In this document: piece after piece, positions 5,912-12,438 of the stretch | Layout of the letters: every line of letters starts with the position of its first letter | Numbering within the stretch: position 1 is the first letter of the stretch | Assembly (NCBI GenBank): GCA_946481135.1 | Contig: CAMLMQ010000074.1 | Span: 1-12,438, forward strand | Reading direction: 5' to 3' | DNA: 12,438 nucleotides | Origin: an uncultured Microbacteriaceae bacterium | Lineage (GTDB): Bacteria; Actinomycetota; Actinomycetes; Actinomycetales; Microbacteriaceae | Program-made: the position numbers and the translations under genes | Notes under the pieces: generated by a model | Seen by the model: only the letters and a program-made list of their open reading frames with translations | What the model was told of the DNA's origin: nothing | The model's database searches: none

Positions 5912-7491
5912 GCGCCCCGCGCACGCTGTCGCTCGGCGTCGACGTCGGCGGCACCAACACCGATGCGGTCGCCCTCGACGGCGCGGGCCGCGTCATCGCA
6001 TGGACGAAGCAGCCCACGAGCGAGGACGTGACGGGCGGCATCCGGGCCTCCATCGCCGCCCTCCTCGCCGACCTCGGCGCACGACGCGCCGAGATCTCCC
6101 GGGTCATGCTCGGCACGACGCACGCGACGAACGCGATCGTGCGGCGCCGCGACCTCGACCGGGTCGCCGTGCTCCGCCTCGGCGCCCCCGCGTCGAGCGA
6201 GTATCCGCCCCTCTCCGGCTGGCCAGCCGACCTGCGCGACGTGGTGCTCGCGGGCGCGGCGATCGTCGGCGGCGGCCACCTCGTCGACGGCTACCCCCTC
6301 TCGCCCCTCGAACCCGACCGCATCCGCCGGTTCCTCGACGAGCTCGAAGGACGCTTCGACGTCGTCGCCGTGACCGGCATCTTCGGCCCCTCGTTCCCCG
6401 AGCAGGAACTCGCCGTCGGCGACCTCGTCCGCGACCACATCGGCGACGACGTGCCGATCTCGCTGAGCCACGACATCGGCGCGCTCGGCCTGCTCGAGCG
6501 CGAGAACGCGACGGTGCTCAACGCCGCCCTCCATGGCGTCGCCCGCGATGTCACGCAGGCCCTGCTCACGGTGGTCGCCGAGGAGAACCTCGACGCGACC
6601 ACCTACTTCGCGCAGAACGACGGAACGCTCATGGCGGTCGAGTTCGCGACGCGGTACCCCGTGCTCACGATCGGCTCCGGGCCGGCGAACTCGATCCGCG
6701 GGGCGGCCTACCTCTCGGGCGTCGCCGACGCCGTGATCGTCGACGTCGGCGGCACCACGAGCGACCTCGGCGTGCTGTCGGCGGGCTTCCCCCGCGAGTC
6801 GACGCTGCCGCGCGAGGTCGGAGGGGTGCGCACCAACTTCCGGATGCCCGACATCCTCAGTCTCGGCATCGGCGGCGGCACGATCGTCGACCTCGCGACG
6901 GGTGCGCCGATCGGCGACTCGGTCGGCTACCGCATCGCCGAGGAGGCCCTCCTGTTCGGCGGCACGACGCCGACGCTCACCGACGCCGCCGACCTCGCGG
7001 GGGCGTCACCGGTCGCCGGGCGGACCCTCGGCGACCTTCCCGGCCCGACCCGGGACGCTCTCGGCCGGGCCCTGCGCGCGGCGCACGACCGCATCGAATC
7101 GGCTGTCGAGCGCATGTCGCTCGGCCGGGGGCTGCCGCTCGTCGTCGTCGGCGGAGGGGGGTTCCTCGTACCCGACAGGGTCGTGGGAGCGACCGACGTC
7201 GTCCGCCCCGCCCAGGGAGACGTCGCCAACGCCGTCGGTGCGGCGATCGCGCTCGCCGGGGGGCGGGCCGACGAACTGTGCGACTACGCGGACCGCGCCG
7301 CGGCGATCGAGTCGGCTTCGAAGGCGGCGACCGGGCGCGCCATCCAGGCCGGCGCCGACCCCCTGCGGGTCGAGGTGGTCGAGGTCCTCGAGATCCCCGT
7401 GTCGTATGCCACCCGGCCCACGCTCAAGGTGTCGGTCAAAGCCGCCGGGCCTCTCGCCCGCCTCGAGACGCAGCAGCACCACCCCCAGTGA
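5908..7491 (+). CDS. Hydantoinase/oxoprolinase family protein (short HyuA-type ATPase)
   Basis: A 527-aa member of the ATP-dependent hydantoinase/oxoprolinase A family (ASKHA fold), which phosphorylates a cyclic amide so that it can be opened. Visible motifs: phosphate-1 loop GVDVGGTNTDAV at 10–21, GTTHATNAIV at 69–78, ERENATVLNAAL at 198–209, phosphate-2 loop DVGGTTSDLG at 279–288, SLGIGGGT at 318–325, and the adenosine motif VVVGGGG at 412–418 followed by GDVANAVGAAIA. Full HyuA proteins that pair with HyuB are near 690 aa; this one lacks their extra C-terminal domain and no HyuB gene is present, so DUF917 probably takes the partner role. Start is GTG 5908, overlapping the DUF917 stop by 4 bp, with GAAGG seven bases upstream at 5896–5900. 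Family assignment is firm; the exact ring substrate is not known. Confidence 0.92.
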   Translation: MSAPRTLSLGVDVGGTNTDAVALDGAGRVIAWTKQPTSEDVTGGIRASIAALLADLGARRAEISRVMLGTTHATNAIVRRRDLDRVAVLRLGAPASSEYPPLSGWPADLRDVVLAGAAIVGGGHLVDGYPLSPLEPDRIRRFLDELEGRFDVVAVTGIFGPSFPEQELAVGDLVRDHIGDDVPISLSHDIGALGLLERENATVLNAALHGVARDVTQALLTVVAEENLDATTYFAQNDGTLMAVEFATRYPVLTIGSGPANSIRGAAYLSGVADAVIVDVGGTTSDLGVLSAGFPRESTLPREVGGVRTNFRMPDILSLGIGGGTIVDLATGAPIGDSVGYRIAEEALLFGGTTPTLTDAADLAGASPVAGRTLGDLPGPTRDALGRALRAAHDRIESAVERMSLGRGLPLVVVGGGGFLVPDRVVGATDVVRPAQGDVANAVGAAIALAGGRADELCDYADRAAAIESASKAATGRAIQAGADPLRVEVVEVLEIPVSYATRPTLKVSVKAAGPLARLETQQHHPQ

Positions 7492-7517
7492 TCACAACCG
7501 ACAGAAAGCGAAAGCAC

Positions 7518-9104
7518 ATGAGAAACAGGCACGTTCTGACGGCCGCGGCCGTCGCGGCCACGGCCGCCCTCGCGCTCTCCGCGTGCGGTACGTCCGGCGA
7601 AGGAGGCGGCGGCGACTACGTCTCCGGCGGCACCTTCGTGAAGGCGCTCACGGGCGACCCGGGCAACCTCAACCCGTTCAACGCCGTCTCGTTCGACACG
7701 ATCGAACTCATGACCGCCGGCTACGAGGCGCTCGTCTACGTCGACGCGCAGGGCGAGCACTTCCCGTGGCTCGCCGAGAGCTGGGCCGAGGAGAGCGGCA
7801 CGGAGGTGACGTTCACGCTCAAGGACGGGATCACCTGCCACGACGGCACCGACTTCACCGCCGAGACAGCGGCCAACAACATCAACTACCACGCCGACCC
7901 CGAGAACGCGACGTTGCTGCACGGCACGCAGGTCACCGCCGACATGTCGGCGAGCGCCGACGGCTCAGTCCTCACGGTCACGAGCGCCGTCAACGACCCG
8001 TTCCTGCTGACGAACGTCGGCACCGTGCTCATGGTGTGTCAGGCCGTCATGGACGACGTCACGAGCGTCGACGACACCGTCAACGGCACCGGGCTGTTCG
8101 CGCCCGACGTGTTCGAAGCCGGGTCGAGCTACCTGTTCACCAAGCGGGACGACTACACGTGGGGCCCGTTCGACGTCACGAGCGACACGGTCGGGCTGCC
8201 CGACACCCTCGAGTACCGCATCGTCGACGACGAGTCGACTCGCGCCAACCTGCTGCTCTCGGGCGAGATCAACGCGGCCGGCGTGATCGGTCCCGACGCG
8301 GCGCGACTGGATGCCGCGGGCCTGGAGTTCCAGGGCGTGCGCAACTCGGTCGGTGAGATGCTCTTCAACGAGCGGGCCGACCGCCCGACGTCGGACCCCC
8401 TCGTCCGCGAGGCGCTCGTGACCGCGCTCGACCGCGAGGAAGTGGGTGCCGTGATCGCCGACGGGAAGGGCATCGAGGCGATCTCGCTCGTCACGAAGCC
8501 CCCGCTCATCTGCGTCGAGGAGGAGCCGCTGTGGACCCTCGTCGAGCACGACCTCGATCGTGCCGCGGAACTGCTCGACGAAGCCGGCTGGACGGTCGGC
8601 CCCGACGGCAACCGGGTGAACGCCGACGGCGAGCCGCTCGTCATCAAGTTCATCTACGACGCCCCGACGGCCACGCACGGACCCGCCGCGGAGCTCGTGG
8701 CGGAGATGTGGGCCGAGATCGGCATCCAGACCGAGCTCAGCGCGAACGACGCCGCGGCGTGGTCGGAGCAGCTGTTCTCGACGTTCGACTGGGACACCGG
8801 CTGGGTGCAGATCGCCCCGAACAGCCCCGTGCAGAACGCGATCTTCTACGACGCCGCGGGTCCGGACGAGGGCGGGCTGAACTTCATGTTCGTCGAGAAC
8901 CCCGAGTACGAGGCGCTCGCCGCCGAGGCACGCACCGCGAGCCCGGAGGAGGCCTGCGACCTGTGGAACCAGGCCGAAGCCGAGCTCATCGACCGGTTCG
9001 ACGTGTTCCCGCTGATCGACAACATCATCCCGATGTACGGCACGGGCGCCGACTTCGACGCCCCGAACTACATCCTGCCCACCTCGATCCGGATGCTGGG
9101 CTGA
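7518..9104 (+). CDS. Family 5 (peptide/nickel-type) ABC transporter substrate-binding lipoprotein
   Basis: Extracytoplasmic receptor of a Dpp/Opp-type importer, 528 aa, a normal length. The signal peptide runs from MRNRHVLTAAAV to lipobox LSAC, with Cys23 as lipid anchor, then a Gly-rich tether (25–33). The mature part starts in family style with GGTFVKALTGDPGNLNPF (37–54) and continues with LAESWAEESG, the TFTLKDGITCHDG strand (98–110), and DPLVREALVTALDRE (293–307). Four further cysteines (107, 174, 332, 480) are more than usual and could form disulfides outside the cell. The start is the ATG at 7518, 26 bp after the HyuA stop, with only a weak GAAAG-type ribosome site. The same frame is open far upstream, but that part is an Arg-rich shadow of the HyuA gene. 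It is followed at 4 bp by the permease gene. Its position behind DUF917/HyuA suggests it captures their substrate or a precursor. Confidence 0.94.
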   Translation: MRNRHVLTAAAVAATAALALSACGTSGEGGGGDYVSGGTFVKALTGDPGNLNPFNAVSFDTIELMTAGYEALVYVDAQGEHFPWLAESWAEESGTEVTFTLKDGITCHDGTDFTAETAANNINYHADPENATLLHGTQVTADMSASADGSVLTVTSAVNDPFLLTNVGTVLMVCQAVMDDVTSVDDTVNGTGLFAPDVFEAGSSYLFTKRDDYTWGPFDVTSDTVGLPDTLEYRIVDDESTRANLLLSGEINAAGVIGPDAARLDAAGLEFQGVRNSVGEMLFNERADRPTSDPLVREALVTALDREEVGAVIADGKGIEAISLVTKPPLICVEEEPLWTLVEHDLDRAAELLDEAGWTVGPDGNRVNADGEPLVIKFIYDAPTATHGPAAELVAEMWAEIGIQTELSANDAAAWSEQLFSTFDWDTGWVQIAPNSPVQNAIFYDAAGPDEGGLNFMFVENPEYEALAAEARTASPEEACDLWNQAEAELIDRFDVFPLIDNIIPMYGTGADFDAPNYILPTSIRMLG

Positions 9105-9108
9105 GATC

Positions 9109-10134
9109 ATGACGCTCCCCTCGCTCGATGCGGCGCCGACGGCCGGTGCGCCCGGCCGCGCGCCCACCGGGCGGGGGGAGCGTCGCCTCTCGCCGCGCGC
9201 GTCCTTCGTGCTGCGCCGGCTCGGACGGATGCTCGTCGCGCTCGCCCTCGTCGTCGTCGCGACCTTCGCCGTCATCCACCTCATCCCCGGCGACCCGGTG
9301 CGCGCGGTGCTCGGGCCGAGTGCGCCGCAGGAACTCGCCGACCGCCTGCGCACCGAGCTCGGTCTCGACCTGCCCATCCACGTGCAGTTCGTCAACTACG
9401 TCACCGGTCTTGTCACGGGCGACCTCGGCACCTCGGTGCTCACCCACCGTCCCGTCGCCGACGTGCTCGCGGCCCGACTCCCCCCGACTCTCGCGTTGGC
9501 CGCGTCGGCCTTCGTCGTCGCCGCGCTGGGAGCCCTCCCGATCGGGGTCGCGACGGCGATCTCCGCCCGCCACGGGCGGCACCGCGTGCTCGACCTCGTC
9601 GTCGGCGGCGTCGTGGGGTTCTTCATCGTGCTGCCCAACTTCCTGCTCGCGGTCGGGCTCATCGCCCTGTTCGCGATCGGCCTCGGCTGGTTTCCGCCGG
9701 CGGGCTGGGGCGACCTGCGGGAGGCGGTGCTGCCGGTGCTCGCGCTCGCGATCGGGCCGATGGCCTACCTCGCGCGCATCGTGCACGTCGAGATGGTGCA
9801 CGTGCTCGACGCGACCTACCTCACGACCGCGCGCAGCAAGCGCCTGCCCGCCCGGCTCGTGTACTTCCGGCACGCGCTGCCGAACATGGTGACGTCAGCC
9901 CTGACCATCGGCGGACTCCTGCTCACCGGACTCGTCGCGGGCACCGTGCTCATCGAGACCGTCTTCGCGATCCCGGGTCTCGGACTCACGATCGTCGCGT
10001 CGATCGCGTCGAAGGACTACACCATGATCCAGGGCGTCGTTCTCGTCTACGCGCTCCTGGTTCTCGGCATCACCCTCATCGTCGACCTCGTGCTGCTCGC
10101 GATCGACCCCCGCTCCTCGATCGCGGAAGGATGA
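9109..10134 (+). CDS. Dpp/Opp-type ABC transporter permease (DppB-like)
   Basis: First membrane subunit of the peptide-type importer, 341 aa. A proline/glycine-rich cytoplasmic N-terminus (about 1–33) is longer than usual. The first membrane helix (about 37–58) runs into the family signature HLIPGDPVRAVLG at 57–69. Further features are DLPIHVQFVNYVTGLVTGDLGTS at about 87–109 and helices at about 127–152, 162–185, 208–225, 264–284 and 308–332. The EAA loop facing the ATPase is at about 234–259 and ends HALPN, but its normally invariant glycine is Arg245 (ARSKR instead of ARAKG). The start ATG is 4 bp after the binding-protein stop, with no strong ribosome site, so reinitiation is likely. The stop overlaps the start of the next gene (ATGA). 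It should pair with the DppC half of the downstream fusion. Confidence 0.93.
   Translation: MTLPSLDAAPTAGAPGRAPTGRGERRLSPRASFVLRRLGRMLVALALVVVATFAVIHLIPGDPVRAVLGPSAPQELADRLRTELGLDLPIHVQFVNYVTGLVTGDLGTSVLTHRPVADVLAARLPPTLALAASAFVVAALGALPIGVATAISARHGRHRVLDLVVGGVVGFFIVLPNFLLAVGLIALFAIGLGWFPPAGWGDLREAVLPVLALAIGPMAYLARIVHVEMVHVLDATYLTTARSKRLPARLVYFRHALPNMVTSALTIGGLLLTGLVAGTVLIETVFAIPGLGLTIVASIASKDYTMIQGVVLVYALLVLGITLIVDLVLLAIDPRSSIAEG
10125..10130 (+). promoter_or_regulatory. Ribosome binding site favouring GTG 10137 over ATG 10131
   Basis: GGAAGG directly abuts the ATG at 10131, leaving no spacer, whereas the in-frame GTG at 10137 lies six bases away, a normal distance. The true start of the fusion gene may therefore be GTG 10137, which removes two residues and places the start just past the TGA of the upstream gene. 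Confidence 0.5.
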
Positions 10135-11918
10135 CCGTGACCGCTGCTTTCCGCTCGCGCCTCCTCACTCCGTCGGGGCTCGCCGCCGCCGTCGGACTGA
10201 TCGCACTCGCCGTCGTCGCGATCGTCGGCCCGTCCGTGTGGGGCGACGCGGCCGGTGCGACCGACGTGCCCGGCCGGCTGCAGGGGTCGAGCCCGGAGCA
10301 CCCGTTCGGCACCGACGAGCTCGGCCGCGACGTGCTCGCCCGCGTGCTCGTCGCGACGCAGCTCTCGCTGCTGCTCGCCCTCGGCGCGACGGCGATCTCA
10401 GCGGTCGGCGGAATCGTGCTCGGCCTCGTGCCGACCGTGTTGCCGCGCGGCCCGCGCCGCCTGCTGACGGGGCTCATCGACATCCTGCTCGCCTTCCCGT
10501 GGCTGCTGCTCGCGCTGTTCTTCTCCGTCATCTGGGGCGCGAGCGCGACGGGAGCGATGCTCGCGGTCGGGTTCGCCGGCATCCCGACCTTCGCGCGCCT
10601 CACCTACACGCTCGCGTCGTCGATCATGGGCCGCGACTACGTGCGCGCCGCGCGCATCGTCGGCATCGGGCCGATCGGCGTGCTCGTGCGGCACGTGCTG
10701 CCGAACGCCTCCCCCGCTCTGCTGGTCAACGTCGCGGTCAACGCCGCGGGCGCGCTGCTCGCGTTCGCGGGTCTGTCGTTCCTCGGTCTCGGCGTGCAGC
10801 CGCCCGAGTTCGACTGGGGCCGCCTGCTGCGCGAGGGCATCACGCGCATCTATGTCAACCCACTCGCGGCGATCGGGCCCGGCATCCCGATCGTGATCGC
10901 GGGCCTCGTGTTCACCGTCACCGGCGAGTTCTTCGCCGCCTCGCCCCGGCGCGGCGTGCTGACCCGGCGAGGGAGGGGGCTGCGACCCTTCCCCGCCGCG
11001 ACGCCGCACGCCGCGCCGGTCCCCTCCGCGGCACCCACCGGCGCGTCCGACGGCGCGGAGGAGCACATCGTCGTCGCGCGGAATCTGCGCGTCTCGTTCC
11101 CCGACGCCGAGGGCGCGCGGGTCGAGCGCGTGCACGGCGTCTCGCTCGACATCCGTCCCGGCGAGATCATCGGCATCGTCGGGGAGTCGGGCTCGGGCAA
11201 GTCCGTCACGGCGATGGCGATCGCGGCCCTCGTCGAGTCCCCGGGCGAGGTGACCGCCGACGAGCTCCGCTTCCGCGAGGTCGACCTGACCCGCCCGCTC
11301 GACGCCGCCGGGCGCACGCGACTCGGCCTCGAGCTGTCGATGGTGTTCCAGGATCCGCTCACCTCGCTCAACCCCTCCCTCACGATCGGACGCCAGCTCA
11401 CCGAGGCGGTGCAGGTGCACGAGGGCATGAGTCGCGGCCAGTCGCACGCGCGGGCGGTCGCGGCACTGGAGTCGGTCGGCATCCCCGAGCCGGCGAAGCG
11501 GATGGGTCAGTATCCGCACCAGCTCTCGGGAGGGCAACGACAACGCGCGATGATCGCGATGGGTCTCATGGGCCGTCCCCGGCTCGTGATCGCCGACGAG
11601 CCGACGACCGCCCTCGACGTGACGGTGCAGCGACAGGTGCTGGCCACCCTGAAGCGGGCGCAACGCCTGACGGATGCCGCCATCCTCTTCATCTCGCACG
11701 ACATCGCCCTGGTCTCCGGACTCTGCGACCGCGTGCTCGTCATGAAGGACGGCCACATCGTCGAGGAGTTGCGCGCCGACCGGCTCCTCGTCGACGCCCG
11801 ACACCCGTACACCCGCGCCCTCATCGCATGCGTACCCGACATGACGAGCGACCGCACCCGACCGCTCCCCGTGATCGGCGAGCTGGAGACCCGGGAGATC
11901 GAGGAGCAGCCGCGATGA
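10131..11918 (+). CDS. Permease–ATPase fusion (DppC-like permease joined to DppD-like ATPase)
   Basis: A 595-aa protein combining two subunits of the peptide-type importer. Residues about 1–272 are the DppC-like permease: first helix 15–34, periplasmic HPFGTDELGRDVLARV at 57–72, then further helices, EAA loop 167–192 (GRDYVRAARIVGIG to HVLPN, glycine kept), and the C-terminal SFLGLGVQPPEFDWG at 216–230. A Pro/Ala/Arg-rich linker spans about 272–312. Residues about 312–595 are the DppD-like ATPase: Walker A GESGSGKSV at 351–359, Q-loop FQDP at 406–409, signature LSGGQRQR at 465–472, Walker B LVIADE at 485–490, H-loop His523, and an oligopeptide-ATPase C-terminus beginning HPYTRAL (558–564). 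All catalytic motifs are intact. ATG 10131 overlaps the upstream stop; GTG 10137 is the alternative start. Such fusions occur in actinobacterial transporters, so I regard it as genuine. It overlaps the second ATPase gene by ATGA. Confidence 0.94.
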   Translation: MTVTAAFRSRLLTPSGLAAAVGLIALAVVAIVGPSVWGDAAGATDVPGRLQGSSPEHPFGTDELGRDVLARVLVATQLSLLLALGATAISAVGGIVLGLVPTVLPRGPRRLLTGLIDILLAFPWLLLALFFSVIWGASATGAMLAVGFAGIPTFARLTYTLASSIMGRDYVRAARIVGIGPIGVLVRHVLPNASPALLVNVAVNAAGALLAFAGLSFLGLGVQPPEFDWGRLLREGITRIYVNPLAAIGPGIPIVIAGLVFTVTGEFFAASPRRGVLTRRGRGLRPFPAATPHAAPVPSAAPTGASDGAEEHIVVARNLRVSFPDAEGARVERVHGVSLDIRPGEIIGIVGESGSGKSVTAMAIAALVESPGEVTADELRFREVDLTRPLDAAGRTRLGLELSMVFQDPLTSLNPSLTIGRQLTEAVQVHEGMSRGQSHARAVAALESVGIPEPAKRMGQYPHQLSGGQRQRAMIAMGLMGRPRLVIADEPTTALDVTVQRQVLATLKRAQRLTDAAILFISHDIALVSGLCDRVLVMKDGHIVEELRADRLLVDARHPYTRALIACVPDMTSDRTRPLPVIGELETREIEEQPR

Positions 11919-12438
11919 GCACGCTCAGCATCCGCGACCTGAGTGTGCGCTACGGCACGGGGCGGCACGCGCACCTCGCCGTGGACGGCGTCTCGCTGAC
12001 AGTGCCCTCAGGTCGCACGCTCGGCCTCGTCGGCGAGTCTGGCTCGGGCAAATCGACGGTCGCGGCCGCCGTCGTCGGGCTCTCGCCGGTGAGCGGTGGC
12101 ACGATCGAGCTCGACGGCGTCGACATCACCGGGCGCTCGGCCGCGGCGCGCGCAGCCCGACGTCGGGTGCAGCTCGTGTTCCAGGATCCGTTCTCGGCCC
12201 TCGACCCGCGGATGTCCATCGGGGCGTCGATCGCCGAGGCGACGCGCGCGACCGGTCGTCGTTGGTCGCGGGGCGACGTGCGCCGCCGTGTCGCCGAACT
12301 CCTCGACCGCGTGCACATCGACCCGAGCCGAGCGGGCGAACTGCCGCGTGCGTTCTCGGGGGGTCAACGCCAGCGCATCACGATCGCGCGCGCCCTCGCC
12401 GGGGAGCCGTCGGTGCTCATCGCCGACGAGATCACGTC
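11915..12438 (+). CDS. DppF/OppF-like ABC transporter ATPase, C-terminus cut by window edge
   Basis: Second nucleotide-binding subunit of the importer; 174 complete codons are visible and the usual family length is about 250–330 aa, so roughly a third or more is missing. Visible motifs: Walker A GESGSGKST at 40–48, Q-loop FQDP at 89–92 followed by FSALDPRMSIG, signature FSGGQRQR at 147–154, and Walker B VLIADE at 167–172. The Walker B end reads DEITS rather than DEPT; DEIT and DEVT variants are familiar in this family and the catalytic Glu172 is present. The ATG overlaps the stop of the fusion gene (ATGA), and GAGGAG at 11901–11906 lies eight bases upstream. It would pair with the ATPase half of the fusion to drive transport. 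Confidence 0.94.
   Translation, partial: MSTLSIRDLSVRYGTGRHAHLAVDGVSLTVPSGRTLGLVGESGSGKSTVAAAVVGLSPVSGGTIELDGVDITGRSAAARAARRRVQLVFQDPFSALDPRMSIGASIAEATRATGRRWSRGDVRRRVAELLDRVHIDPSRAGELPRAFSGGQRQRITIARALAGEPSVLIADEIT

Noticed and set aside
6000..7517. The frame of the family 5 binding protein remains open far upstream, giving an apparent 1034-residue protein from 6000 to 9104.
   Set aside because: The upstream part is Arg/Pro-rich low-complexity translation of the HyuA gene in another frame. The signal peptide and lipobox begin exactly at the ATG at 7518, which marks the true start.
7492..7517. Terminator or separate promoter between HyuA and the binding protein.
   Set aside because: The gap is 26 bp with no stem-loop or T-tract and no promoter-like pair of boxes, so the operon probably continues through it.
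10950..11070. Possible frameshift joining separate permease and ATPase genes.
   Set aside because: The reading frame is continuous, the linker codons keep the same GC-rich third-position pattern, and no start codon with a ribosome site precedes the ATPase half. The fusion type is also known in Actinobacteria.
10398..11804. A 468-residue minus-strand open frame opposite the permease–ATPase fusion.
   Set aside because: The composition is charged and low-complexity, and it overlaps intact Walker A, signature and Walker B motifs on the plus strand.
12429..12438. Walker B end DEITS instead of DEPT as a possible inactive ATPase.
   Set aside because: The catalytic Glu172 is present, and I and V are familiar substitutes for Pro at this position in DppF-like ATPases.

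Overview
The window is very GC-rich coding DNA with almost no spare sequence. Third codon positions are nearly all G or C, several genes use GTG starts, and gene junctions overlap by ATGA or GTGA. Together with a permease–ATPase fusion of a type common in Actinobacteria, this points to a high-GC actinobacterium. A Microbacteriaceae-like member of the Micrococcales is my guess from style, not proven. No tRNA, rRNA, insertion sequence, phage gene or CRISPR array is visible.

Layout. (A) 1–1592, minus strand: a family 3 solute-binding lipoprotein followed by its GlnP/HisM-type permease, which runs off the left edge. This is an amino-acid-type ABC importer whose ATPase is not in the window. (B) 1593–1786: a divergent control region with two small hairpins and a perfect 7-bp inverted repeat. 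(C) 1787–3223, plus: a double-length IclR-type regulator with two winged-helix and two effector modules. (D) 3220–4719, minus: a PucR/CdaR-type regulator whose stop codon shares a CTAG with the stop of the IclR gene. (E) 4720–4786: a 67-bp divergent control region with a 6-bp inverted repeat. (F) 4787–12438, plus: a tightly packed operon encoding a DUF917 (S-methyl-thiohydantoin desulfurase-like) protein, a short hydantoinase/oxoprolinase A-type ATPase, a family 5 (peptide-type) binding lipoprotein, a DppB-like permease, a DppC–DppD permease–ATPase fusion and a DppF-like ATPase cut by the right edge.

How it may work together. Region F looks like a complete uptake-and-hydrolysis unit. The binding protein, two membrane subunits and two ATPases would import a small peptide-like or cyclic-amide compound, and the DUF917/HyuA pair would open or process its ring (hydantoin, thiohydantoin, lactam or oxoproline type) using ATP. 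The divergent PucR-type protein is the obvious candidate regulator. Region A is a separate importer whose divergent neighbour, the tandem IclR protein, probably controls it. Its binding protein lacks several residues that normally hold an alpha-amino acid, so its ligand may not be an ordinary amino acid. The substrates of both systems are unknown from sequence alone. The most interesting candidates are the DUF917–HyuA–peptide-transporter unit, the double IclR regulator, and the atypical binding residues in both transport systems.
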